DNA of 64,000 nt, taken from the NCBI GenBank assembly GCA_903904515.1, contig CAIVCR010000068.1:1-64000 (forward strand), given 5' to 3'. Position 1 is the stretch's first letter, and each line of letters begins with the position of its first letter. A program made the position numbers and the translations under genes. This DNA is from an uncultured Bacteroidia bacterium (lineage in GTDB: Bacteria; Bacteroidota; Bacteroidia; Bacteroidales; Prolixibacteraceae). Shown here piece by piece: positions 44,001 to 51,636 of the stretch. The notes under the pieces are model-generated. The model worked only from the letters and a program-made list of their open reading frames with translations. It was not told the origin of the DNA and did no database searches.

Positions 44001-46690
44001 TGCAAATAGGTATTTTCTATACCAAAACTCAATATTTCGTTCAGACACGAGTCGATCATTTCCGTATCTATCTCAGGGATACATTTCCGGATCCATGTCC
44101 GAATGGTAAAGGAATTGTTTAGGGAATGATGGGTGAGATTTGAACCCCGAAAATGATCTTTCGAAGCATTGGAATAAATACTTGCGCGGGTCTCTTCGAC
44201 AGCCTCAAAGATGCGGTGATCGGGGATATAGTTTTCAATAAAGTCGTAAGTAGTTCTAAGATTGGCTTTATCCATGAGATTTGGATGACCAACGGCAACC
44301 TCCCTCCTGAAAATCTCGAAAAAACCTTTGATCAGATCATATCGTTTATTTTCACTTAATGACATTAATCGGGTGTAGTTCTGATCCATTTCGCTGATCG
44401 ATTCAAATAATGAATCATACCCAATCTCCAACAATCCTACATCTTCCAGGTTGATCGAGGTGAATTTTTTGGTCCCTCGTATCTCTACAAAAAGAAACGT
44501 TTCAAGATAAGTTTCAAACTTTTCTCTGAGTTGTCGCCTGATTACCGGTTTAAATTTATTGACATCAATCATCAATGGGAAGAGTTTGGCAGGTAAATCC
44601 TTCACAATTACAGATTCTTTAAAATCCTGCAAAACCTTATTCAGAATCCGTCGGAAATAGATCTGCGAATACCAGTGGTTCAGGTGACCTGCCTGAAAAG
44701 CGGTATCCTGGCGATTGTCCGAAAATCCAATCAGTTTCTTTTCGTTGGTCGGTGAGGCATTGATCGAAGCTGTGGTGATCACATCCGTGCCGGTAGCACG
44801 TCCGATGGAATTGAGTAAAAATAGTTTTGCGTATTCCGAAGTATTACCGGTATGCTCAGTTAAACAGGAGAGGCAAATTGGTAAAGGTGACGGGATAAAA
44901 ACGCCCGATTTATCTTCCTCGTTGGGCCAGTATTTGGTAAGAATATTGCTTTCCGTATCGAGCTCTCCGTTTATCGGGAATTTGGCCAGATGGGTTTTAC
45001 GATGTTCTTTTTTTACCGGAGTAAACCAATTCGCAGGGAGGTCCTCCTCGTTACATACAAGCGTCGGAGAATAATATCCCGTATTCCCTTCTGCTTCATA
45101 ATCCATAAAGGTCCAGGGCGCCGTTTTACCGCTGTTCTTATCCCAAGAAAGGCCATAGTATTCCTGGCCGCAAACACGGCAAAAATGCAAGGGATATAGC
45201 GTTCGTTCACCCCGCTCCTCCAACTCACATTTTGGACAGGTCGTTTCACCGGTATGACTTAAATACTTACAATCTGGCTCCAGACACCCCCTTAATTCTC
45301 CTCCCTGGTTATAAAAAGCATGTACCTTGGGAATAAACCGCGAAACCTCTTTACCTGTATCTGTTTGTAATGTGCCTGCAATACCAAGTAAAAGTCCGGC
45401 TACTAATTCTGAGCGGCATTGGTCTGGTGTCAGATCATGCCGTATTTGATTGCGATAGTTATCGGTTAGAGTCCCAAAGTCCTTTACCTCTTTCAGTTCT
45501 TTTTCAAGAAAGCTTAAGAGCCTGGAGGATTTTAGCGCTTCACCCAATTCAAGGTTAGTGGTTCCGGCAAATTCATAACCCATCAAGGCCTTAAAAAGAC
45601 TACGGCTTGTTAATATATCTTCATGATCGAGAAGTTCAATATCTTCGGGATTAAGTGAATAGGTCTCAGAAATAAGCTCGCCCTCAAATTCAAGCGATAA
45701 ATCCTCAGTTTCAACCACCACATTTTCACCCTTAAATGGCTCACCAAACATTTTTGCGGCAAAATCGGCAACTGCCTGTCCCGAGTCTTCACTCGATTTA
45801 TCGGAAACCATGGTTGCTGAAGTACCAATACAGATCAATTTTCCGATTGTATTAGTACGTTGTTTTAAACGCCTAACCAGAAAGGCAACATCTGCGCCCT
45901 GTTTACCTGAATAGGTGTGCAATTCATCTAAAACCAAAAACCGGAGATTCTCCTTGAACTCATCCAGAAAAAGTGGCTTGTCTTCCAATCGCGTCAACAG
46001 CAATTCAAGCTGAACGTAGTTGGTTAGAAGAATATCAGGCGGGGTCTTCTTCATCTGCGATCGCGATATAACTTCACTATCGTTTGGTACTGCATCAGGG
46101 CCAAAGATCTCTTTATACTTTTCCAACGCTTCTTCGGGCGCCAAAGCCGTATCCCCGGTATACAATCCGATGGTCAAACCACTCCCGGCCAGTTTTTTTG
46201 ACAGCTCCTGATATTGCGAATTAGCCAATGCATTCATCGGGTAGATAATGATGGCCTTGATCCCTTGTTTACCATCATCTTTAGCTTTAAGACAATGGTT
46301 AACAATGGGAATCTCGAAACAGAGCGATTTCCCGGAACCGGTACCCGTAGTCACAACAAGATTTTCGTTTCTTCCACTTACAATGGTTATGGCCTGATCC
46401 TGGTGCAGGTGTGGATGAATCATAAAATGGTCGCCGGTGTGCTCGTTGGTGAGTTGAAAAACGTTTTCAATTGCCGGATGGAGGATTCCCTCATTCACAA
46501 AATGTCTTAGGGTTTCTCCTGTTTTAAACCGCTTCGAAATCTGCACAATCGGTTCCTGCCAAAGCATATTGCCATCTTCAACCTGTTGATTGACAAATGA
46601 CCTGATCTGCTTATTTTTAAATATCTGAAAAGTTTGAATGTAGGCTTTGTACTGCTGTTTGACTTCCTGAAATACTTTAAAAGGGTTCAT
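41009..46690 (-). CDS. giant DUF1998 helicase with nuclease-like tail (Druantia DruE-like)
   Basis: A 1893-residue superfamily 2 helicase. Order: Walker A TTGTGSGKS (about residue 115), DELH (about 256), a Cys-rich zinc insert (about 480-525, CPKC and CRVC), helicase C-terminal motif YAQRAGRAGRSG (about 1035), then DUF1998 with GGTGTLS and the Cys cluster CARSCYNCIC (about 1575). A DUF559-like PD-(D/E)XK region follows (about 1640-1720: IEADFYFEPRLCVLIDGPDH then DDDARKRKRLKMLNYRYLVI). Size and domains match DruE of Druantia better than the shorter DrmA/DrmB of DISARM. The expected Glu two before IDG's Asp is Leu, so nuclease activity is uncertain. It starts 18 bases after the Abi gene. Confidence 0.82.
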   Translation of the reverse strand: MNPFKVFQEVKQQYKAYIQTFQIFKNKQIRSFVNQQVEDGNMLWQEPIVQISKRFKTGETLRHFVNEGILHPAIENVFQLTNEHTGDHFMIHPHLHQDQAITIVSGRNENLVVTTGTGSGKSLCFEIPIVNHCLKAKDDGKQGIKAIIIYPMNALANSQYQELSKKLAGSGLTIGLYTGDTALAPEEALEKYKEIFGPDAVPNDSEVISRSQMKKTPPDILLTNYVQLELLLTRLEDKPLFLDEFKENLRFLVLDELHTYSGKQGADVAFLVRRLKQRTNTIGKLICIGTSATMVSDKSSEDSGQAVADFAAKMFGEPFKGENVVVETEDLSLEFEGELISETYSLNPEDIELLDHEDILTSRSLFKALMGYEFAGTTNLELGEALKSSRLLSFLEKELKEVKDFGTLTDNYRNQIRHDLTPDQCRSELVAGLLLGIAGTLQTDTGKEVSRFIPKVHAFYNQGGELRGCLEPDCKYLSHTGETTCPKCELEERGERTLYPLHFCRVCGQEYYGLSWDKNSGKTAPWTFMDYEAEGNTGYYSPTLVCNEEDLPANWFTPVKKEHRKTHLAKFPINGELDTESNILTKYWPNEEDKSGVFIPSPLPICLSCLTEHTGNTSEYAKLFLLNSIGRATGTDVITTASINASPTNEKKLIGFSDNRQDTAFQAGHLNHWYSQIYFRRILNKVLQDFKESVIVKDLPAKLFPLMIDVNKFKPVIRRQLREKFETYLETFLFVEIRGTKKFTSINLEDVGLLEIGYDSLFESISEMDQNYTRLMSLSENKRYDLIKGFFEIFRREVAVGHPNLMDKANLRTTYDFIENYIPDHRIFEAVEETRASIYSNASKDHFRGSNLTHHSLNNSFTIRTWIRKCIPEIDTEMIDSCLNEILSFGIENTYLQSHKYHGQEFFTLNPDIIMVRSLPDGFSRECPKCHSQYNWKVVDACLKNSCKNGLEPAVIHHDFYYDQYTQSIEGSHIIVADDHSAQVSGQERKIKENKFKKTPPEIQILFATPTMELGIDIGTLSSVYMRNVPPNPSNYAQRAGRAGRSGQGSIIQTFCGSGPGRGTHDQYFYNHPTEIVAGKIAVPRFNLDNESLFLSHINALILQTIDVKLPAASKDIIDFADPALEMYDSKVDEFSKAILTNRLNILSNIDLAFRDEIAEASTINNQAIGKQVDDFIFNLNEAFTILREDYKESKDEIKRLTKKIQEEGGAYNFFLTSRREALEKRNESLREGGEDFYMYRYLSQVGFLPNYAFPTKIKSVKFQYQKEEKELVRDQIIALREFSPYNTLYYSGQKFVIERVSRESDINTRYNLRVCDYCSHIEEIPEGKHLSANCKSCGNVYIKPIDPVAIQFPRMLAQRRMRITAEEEERSKGGYKIISSYTKSKHANCQQLVTGGKTIANLTFERTARFRHINLGAQRDYKEGNIGFNLDLINRVWVSKDINELAKYIEEKKLKPVDIAHHLCLLTDSKNDVITFEVADSITENTDGYGLTLVNVLLQSICNVLNLDESEIRGFYQPIKDQNGRIIIFETSEGGTGTLSSIVKNEDLIRKIAAKALDILHFDKDGNDIEGACARSCYNCICNFYNQRNHSDFDRNLVKDLLIQLASFEAFKKDQDNSILYDDYLKDSKTTSLEKEVLTRLHNLGVAMPAEIHKIIYYKEELVIEADFYFEPRLCVLIDGPDHDKKHIQDDDARKRKRLKMLNYRYLVIHHGDIDQGIGGLLSDLGIGEDQFKTWNFNGFIYLDIEKKNLAEGYFTALKKLFECHSFEFVDNGVYIKGSWIIDQIKYVFKSIGKHFEPDDAIRKIKHAVELAKIQKVQSEINKNNFEAASSFLNSTKEFENICTFMGSLAIVKHGADLKIIELSTDQMMYLEDNPHLKINPGEFLNVLKGLN

Positions 46691-46708
46691 AATTTAGGTG
46701 ATTTAGGT

Positions 46709-47605
46709 TTATTTCCACAACGGTTCCTCATGCCAGTTTTGGGGAAAACCCATGGCTTTGGGATCGATGTTCGGGTATTTTGCCAGTAATTCTTTGAATC
46801 TGATTACAACATCATTGTCTTGTTTAATTCGGTTCATGAAGTAAACCAACATAGACAGAATAAAATAGGTGTTATTATTAGGGAGATTTTTAGTCAACAA
46901 CCATTGATCGTTGGTAGATCGGGGCATTATGGGTTGAATACTCATGGCCCTGTTCCATAGCCGGGAATGGTGAGCGCACACATTTCTTAAATATACTATG
47001 CTATGAATCCAGGAAGAAAATACGGTATCAGCCAATCCAAAGGCCCGGGCTATTTCTCTTCGTTCGAGACCCGACTTTAAATTCCCGTATAAAACCGAAA
47101 GTGTACCAAATGAAGTAACTTCCAAAAGCATCCAGCTTGGCGGTAATGGATCATTATATTTTTCTCTGAATGCCAGTATAAATTCTTCGTCGCTCCGGTT
47201 GTATTCGGTTTCCAGTTTCGACAATAATCGTTCATGGGAGACCGGGTTACGAAATAATTCCAAATTCTGAAACCAGAAAGGACCGTGCTGATGCGAGAGG
47301 ATATAGATCATCTTTGCGCGAATAGCCACTTCAATTTTCTCCAGTTCATTTACTACCAGGTGGCGAAGATCGCGGTCGAAGCAATATATTTTGTAAGCGA
47401 TTTCAAAAGTGGCCCCTTTTTTAAACAAGTGCTTTTCCTTGTCTTCAAGCAGCGGATACCAATAACCACTCAACCGAAAATAACTCTTCACTTCGAGCAG
47501 GTGAAGGAAATATTCTTCATCGCCGATGTTTAATCCACGCTCTTTTAATTGCTGAAGCTGCTGAAGGTAGGTGAGCGCAGCTTTTGTGTAGGCTGCTTTA
47601 CTCAT
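46709..47605 (-). CDS. Abi_2 family (AbiD/AbiF) HEPN abortive-infection protein
   Basis: About 298 residues from the ATG at 47605 (MSKAAYTKAALTYLQQL). A longer frame from 47707 adds an unrelated N-terminus and would cover the promoter at 47674-47707, so it was rejected. The Abi_2 family shows as FLHLLEVKSYFRLSGYWYPL, FDRDLRHLVVNELEKIEVAIR and YLRNVCAHHSRLWNR, the last giving the R-x4-H HEPN motif. Family members cause abortive infection in lactococci, and relatives include Cas13-like HEPN RNases. Here it sits between the methyltransferase and the DUF1998 helicase and probably shares a message with the latter. Confidence 0.9.
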   Translation of the reverse strand: MSKAAYTKAALTYLQQLQQLKERGLNIGDEEYFLHLLEVKSYFRLSGYWYPLLEDKEKHLFKKGATFEIAYKIYCFDRDLRHLVVNELEKIEVAIRAKMIYILSHQHGPFWFQNLELFRNPVSHERLLSKLETEYNRSDEEFILAFREKYNDPLPPSWMLLEVTSFGTLSVLYGNLKSGLERREIARAFGLADTVFSSWIHSIVYLRNVCAHHSRLWNRAMSIQPIMPRSTNDQWLLTKNLPNNNTYFILSMLVYFMNRIKQDNDVVIRFKELLAKYPNIDPKAMGFPQNWHEEPLWK

Positions 47606-47673
47606 GGGTATAAAAATAAAACGCTTACCCTGAGCGCGCTGATCTGACGGGAAGCGGGGTAAGCATGTTGCTG

Positions 47674-47707
47674 CAAATATATGACAGAAAAAGATTGTAT
47701 GTACCAA
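47674..47707 (-). promoter_or_regulatory. promoter of the abi-helicase unit
   Basis: On the minus strand TTG (47707-47705) and TATATTTG (47681-47674) are separated by 23 bases. The leader to the Abi ATG is 68 bases. It gives the Abi and DUF1998 helicase genes a promoter separate from the methyltransferase operon. Confidence 0.5.
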
Positions 47708-47798
47708 AAATGAGACATATTTTTAAAATATTTTATCGCAAGGCTATTGCAAACCTTCTGTCCGATGCCATTTAGGCTGATATTTTGGAGTGTATAGT

Positions 47799-50700
47799 TC
47801 ATTGAATATTAATTTTTTCAACTTTTCCCACAACCCATTCCATCTCATCATACAGCTTCAAAATAGTCTCCTTGGTACGGTAGCTGCCATATTTTTCAAT
47901 ATCACGCCGCTTGACGATAGGAAAAGTCTCCAGTATATAATCAAATTCTTCGTGGTCAAGACCGTACAAATGTCCGTAAATGGCATCCAGTTCACATTTA
48001 AGCTGAAAACGCTCCTCTTCATCCCAGATAAAGGGCTCTTCAAAATAACCATATTCCTCAGCCATTGGCTTCAAATCAATTGCGGTATAAGTAAGCTTAA
48101 ATGCAGTATCCTGAATTCTATTTAATAGAGCTGAACTAATTCTTTTATAGTCAATAACAGGCATTTGCTTTAATATCCAATGATTGAAATGTGTTCCCCC
48201 CACCGTCTGGCGTGCAAAAAAATCAAACGCAAAAGAATTAAAATTAGCTAAGAGAAATAACGCTTTGGATAATTCTCCAGTTTCCACTATGCTAAGTGTA
48301 TGCCCACAGGAATAATTAGGTATTATGGAAGCGAGCATTGTCCTTTCATTAGTCGCATTTGTAATATCTCTGAAAACAAGACACCACCTTTGTGCAGGAA
48401 ATCTTGAGTATAAATCGGTAGGATTAATAAAGTATTGAGTTTTGACAACAAATTCAGGAACTATCAAGTGAATATTCGGTGTGTATTGAGTTGTTGCTCC
48501 ATCCCATGTAGCATAGCGATGAGTGTAGTGGTAAATATACTTGGCTTCATAAAAGGGGATTAAATCCGGACTATATGGTTTAAACAAGCCAGAATCATTC
48601 GCCATATTAAAAGGAGTTCTGATTCGGACATCCAAATAATTCAACTCCGGTTCTTCTTCGTTTTGCAATACCCTCCATTTACCATAAACTTTTTGTGCCA
48701 GTTCATAATCCTTCATGGTTCGGAACGATGGACAGGTCTTACTGTTCGGATTAATCGTCCGGATATCCTTTAAGGTAATTTCGACAAAATCTGATAGTTG
48801 ATTAGGCTCAAGCTGATAAAACTTGTATAAGTTTCTGCCACCTCTGCCAACAGTAACAAATAGGCAGAATCTTTGCCTGCTATCGACATCAGGAAAGAGT
48901 TTTTTCCTGTTCTCAAAATCAATTACAAAATCAATCTTTTCATTTTCTATTAAATGAAAATATAAGTCTTTGTTATTATTATCAAGTACGATACCAGAAG
49001 GCAACACATTTCCTGTAGCACCCTGAATATTAATTAATCCCTGGTATTGTTCGGCAAAGATGGAATATAAATTTACCCTGCTTACTCCGGTATAGGGATG
49101 CGCCCCTGAGTTTCTAAAATAGATACTTAAAGAATCATTTTGCCGCTTTGTGGTTAAATATTCCTGGTACAAAGATGGATTGGTGACCGGCAATTCCTCC
49201 ATCAGTTTTTTCCGCAAATCTTTATTTTTTGCGTTTGCAATTTCAGGTGAGCGGGTAATAAAAAACTCTTCATCTTTAAAGTTGATTTTTTCCCAGGGTG
49301 GATTACCTAAAATACAATCAAATCCCCCACTTCGACCTGGCTCAGTGCTTGCTTTTTTAAAGACCTCCGGGAATTCGAGGTGCCAGTGAAAGAAGTTGTT
49401 TTGCCTGGCCAAGGTTTTAACCTCCTGCAACAACTCTTTATCAACGTGCTCATCCTCCTTAATTGCCTTTAAAGTCTTATTGGTAGGGTATTTCGTTAAA
49501 TCGTGTTTGTCCTTGCGGATAAAAAATGCTGCGGTCCAGAAATCAGCCAGCAACCACTCCTTAAACTCATGTTCGGCTTTGACCAGTTTCTCATATTCAA
49601 CTTCTAAATCTGAAACCTCGTATATGTTTTCCTGCTGGTTTTCATAAATCTTCTTCCGTTTCTCCTCATATTGCACCTTGACTTTTTGATCGCGGTAGCT
49701 ATCCTGAAGTCGGTTAGGTTCATGCACCTCGCGCGCTATCTGTTGGATCTCCTTTCGAACGATGGTTTTTAAACTCGAACAAATCACTTTATCATCCAAA
49801 GTAACCGGGTTAAACGCCTCTTCAGGAACACCTTTCTCGATCAGTTCAGGGGTAGCACCAACAAGCGAATTCCCACATTTTAGTTTATGGTCCAGAAAAC
49901 TAAGGGGGAAATTGGGCATCGAAGCGGTAATCCATAGGGAGAATTTAGCCAGTTCCAGCGCCATCGGATTCAGGTCCACACCGTAAATGCAATTTTGTAA
50001 CACTTCCCGCTTGGCTTGCCTTAATTCATCTTCTGTTGGCTTCTCACCCTCCTCTTTACCTATCAGGGCAATGTATTCACCCATTTTTTCTAGGGCAGCA
50101 ATCAGAAAAGCTCCAGAACCACAGGCAATATCTGCTACTTTCAAACTAAGGATAGCCGCCCGTTTGGTCTCATCGGTAGCTTTCTCTTTCATGGCATTTT
50201 CGATAACGGGAACGAGTGTCGAGTCGATCAATTGCGCGACCAAACGGCTGTCAGTATAATAGGACCCTGTTTTTTTACGATCGGTAGAGCGCCCATCCAA
50301 AATAAATTCACCCCGTTTATAAACGGCATCTCCAATCTCTGTATTTTCCTTCAATAACCGCGGCTCATAATCGAGAAGGCTTTCATAAACAGAACCCAGC
50401 TCATCAATCGCGAGGGTCGCATAATTAATCTTGTTTTTCAGCCCTTTATCAGCAAAGAAACAAAGTGCATCGATTGCCTTCAGCAAATGGCTGTTCCGAA
50501 GCGGTGATTTGATGTAATAAATCCGGTCGTCAGAAAACAACTGACCGCCAAAAGCATTGATCTTTTCACCATTCGGGAAAGAATACCCTTTGGTCACCAA
50601 ACGGAAGGTGACCTTTAGCCCCTCCCATAAATCCTGGTGATTATCATGATGGTAATCGCCACGTTCGGCCCGCTCACGCAGGGCATTGATACTGTAAGTT

Positions 50701-51632
50701 CGGGCATAAATTGAGTTCTTCACGGGAAGCCACCCCTTTTGTTCGGCAAACAACAAAAAGAGTAAACGGTAAATTACATTAAGCGTTTCGCTATAAAATT
50801 TTTTCACACCGGCTTCATCAAAATCATCAGGATTCAAATTCTCGGCAAAACCATTCCCAAAGGTTTCAATAGCAAGCCGCACCTGTTTTCGCAGGTTTTC
50901 ACCCACTTTGACACCCGTATCACGCGAAAGGGTATGAAACTTTTCAAGGAGACATGCCGGTTCTTCAGTTTCTTCAGGTTGTCTTTCAAATTGACCGTCA
51001 AACCGGCTCCGGTGGATCAGCCGGTAAAGGATACGGAATTGCTCGGAACTGGCCGACTCAAAGATACTTTCGAGATCGAATTCAAGAAATCCTTTGGTTA
51101 TCGAGTGGAAGAAATCACGGAGAATACGCACCCTCTTACCATTGATCACAATTGCCCATTTGTGATTTGAGGTATTGAGGAATTGCTGCAACAGGTCGTG
51201 CGGACTTTTATTCGGATGGGTCCGGCTTTTCTTATCCCGGGCATCAAGATCGATTGTGCTGTGAACAATATGAACCAATGGCGCTTGCAAACTCTCCCCG
51301 CCACGATAGGTAATCTGGTATTCTACACCGGCATTATTCTTAAGATTGTGGGGATTGAAAACAGGATCAAAACCAAGATAAGAAAGGAATGGCTTTATCC
51401 AGCGTTCGCGCAGTTGGGTATTATCAAACTGGTCCTCCAACACTTTTAAACGGATCTCTTCCCACCGTTCACGTAATAGCTCAAAGGTCGTTGCGATATC
51501 TTCGTCCACCCGTTTCACATCATCGCCAAACGACTTGCTCTTAACATATTCGGCTTTTGTCTCATTAAGCAACTGTGTACAAAAATCTTCGGATATGATA
51601 CTTCCGCTGGTATTGATAAAGCTGAGTGCCAT
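47799..51632 (-). CDS. class I N6-adenine DNA methyltransferase (DrmMI/PglX-like)
   Basis: A 1277-residue methyltransferase related to Eco57I/PglX/DrmMI proteins. The SAM motif is VADIACGSGAFLIAALEKMG (about residues 504-523), with IYGVDLNPMALELAKFSLW following, and the catalytic motif CILGNPPW (about 780) marks an N6-adenine enzyme. The N-terminal 450 residues include a region like restriction-enzyme N-terminal domains (LRERWIKPFLSYLGFDPVF), and the C-terminal part resembles a target-recognition region (HFNHWILKQMPV). It starts four bases after the stop of the SNF2-helicase gene, the pairing seen in class 1 DISARM (drmD-drmMI). It probably marks host DNA as self. Confidence 0.88.
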   Translation of the reverse strand: MALSFINTSGSIISEDFCTQLLNETKAEYVKSKSFGDDVKRVDEDIATTFELLRERWEEIRLKVLEDQFDNTQLRERWIKPFLSYLGFDPVFNPHNLKNNAGVEYQITYRGGESLQAPLVHIVHSTIDLDARDKKSRTHPNKSPHDLLQQFLNTSNHKWAIVINGKRVRILRDFFHSITKGFLEFDLESIFESASSEQFRILYRLIHRSRFDGQFERQPEETEEPACLLEKFHTLSRDTGVKVGENLRKQVRLAIETFGNGFAENLNPDDFDEAGVKKFYSETLNVIYRLLFLLFAEQKGWLPVKNSIYARTYSINALRERAERGDYHHDNHQDLWEGLKVTFRLVTKGYSFPNGEKINAFGGQLFSDDRIYYIKSPLRNSHLLKAIDALCFFADKGLKNKINYATLAIDELGSVYESLLDYEPRLLKENTEIGDAVYKRGEFILDGRSTDRKKTGSYYTDSRLVAQLIDSTLVPVIENAMKEKATDETKRAAILSLKVADIACGSGAFLIAALEKMGEYIALIGKEEGEKPTEDELRQAKREVLQNCIYGVDLNPMALELAKFSLWITASMPNFPLSFLDHKLKCGNSLVGATPELIEKGVPEEAFNPVTLDDKVICSSLKTIVRKEIQQIAREVHEPNRLQDSYRDQKVKVQYEEKRKKIYENQQENIYEVSDLEVEYEKLVKAEHEFKEWLLADFWTAAFFIRKDKHDLTKYPTNKTLKAIKEDEHVDKELLQEVKTLARQNNFFHWHLEFPEVFKKASTEPGRSGGFDCILGNPPWEKINFKDEEFFITRSPEIANAKNKDLRKKLMEELPVTNPSLYQEYLTTKRQNDSLSIYFRNSGAHPYTGVSRVNLYSIFAEQYQGLINIQGATGNVLPSGIVLDNNNKDLYFHLIENEKIDFVIDFENRKKLFPDVDSRQRFCLFVTVGRGGRNLYKFYQLEPNQLSDFVEITLKDIRTINPNSKTCPSFRTMKDYELAQKVYGKWRVLQNEEEPELNYLDVRIRTPFNMANDSGLFKPYSPDLIPFYEAKYIYHYTHRYATWDGATTQYTPNIHLIVPEFVVKTQYFINPTDLYSRFPAQRWCLVFRDITNATNERTMLASIIPNYSCGHTLSIVETGELSKALFLLANFNSFAFDFFARQTVGGTHFNHWILKQMPVIDYKRISSALLNRIQDTAFKLTYTAIDLKPMAEEYGYFEEPFIWDEEERFQLKCELDAIYGHLYGLDHEEFDYILETFPIVKRRDIEKYGSYRTKETILKLYDEMEWVVGKVEKINIQ

Positions 51633-51636
51633 ATTT

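Noticed and set aside
46709..47707. Longer Abi protein starting at 47707.
   Set aside because: The added N-terminus does not resemble the family and would place the promoter inside the gene; the ATG at 47605 fits.
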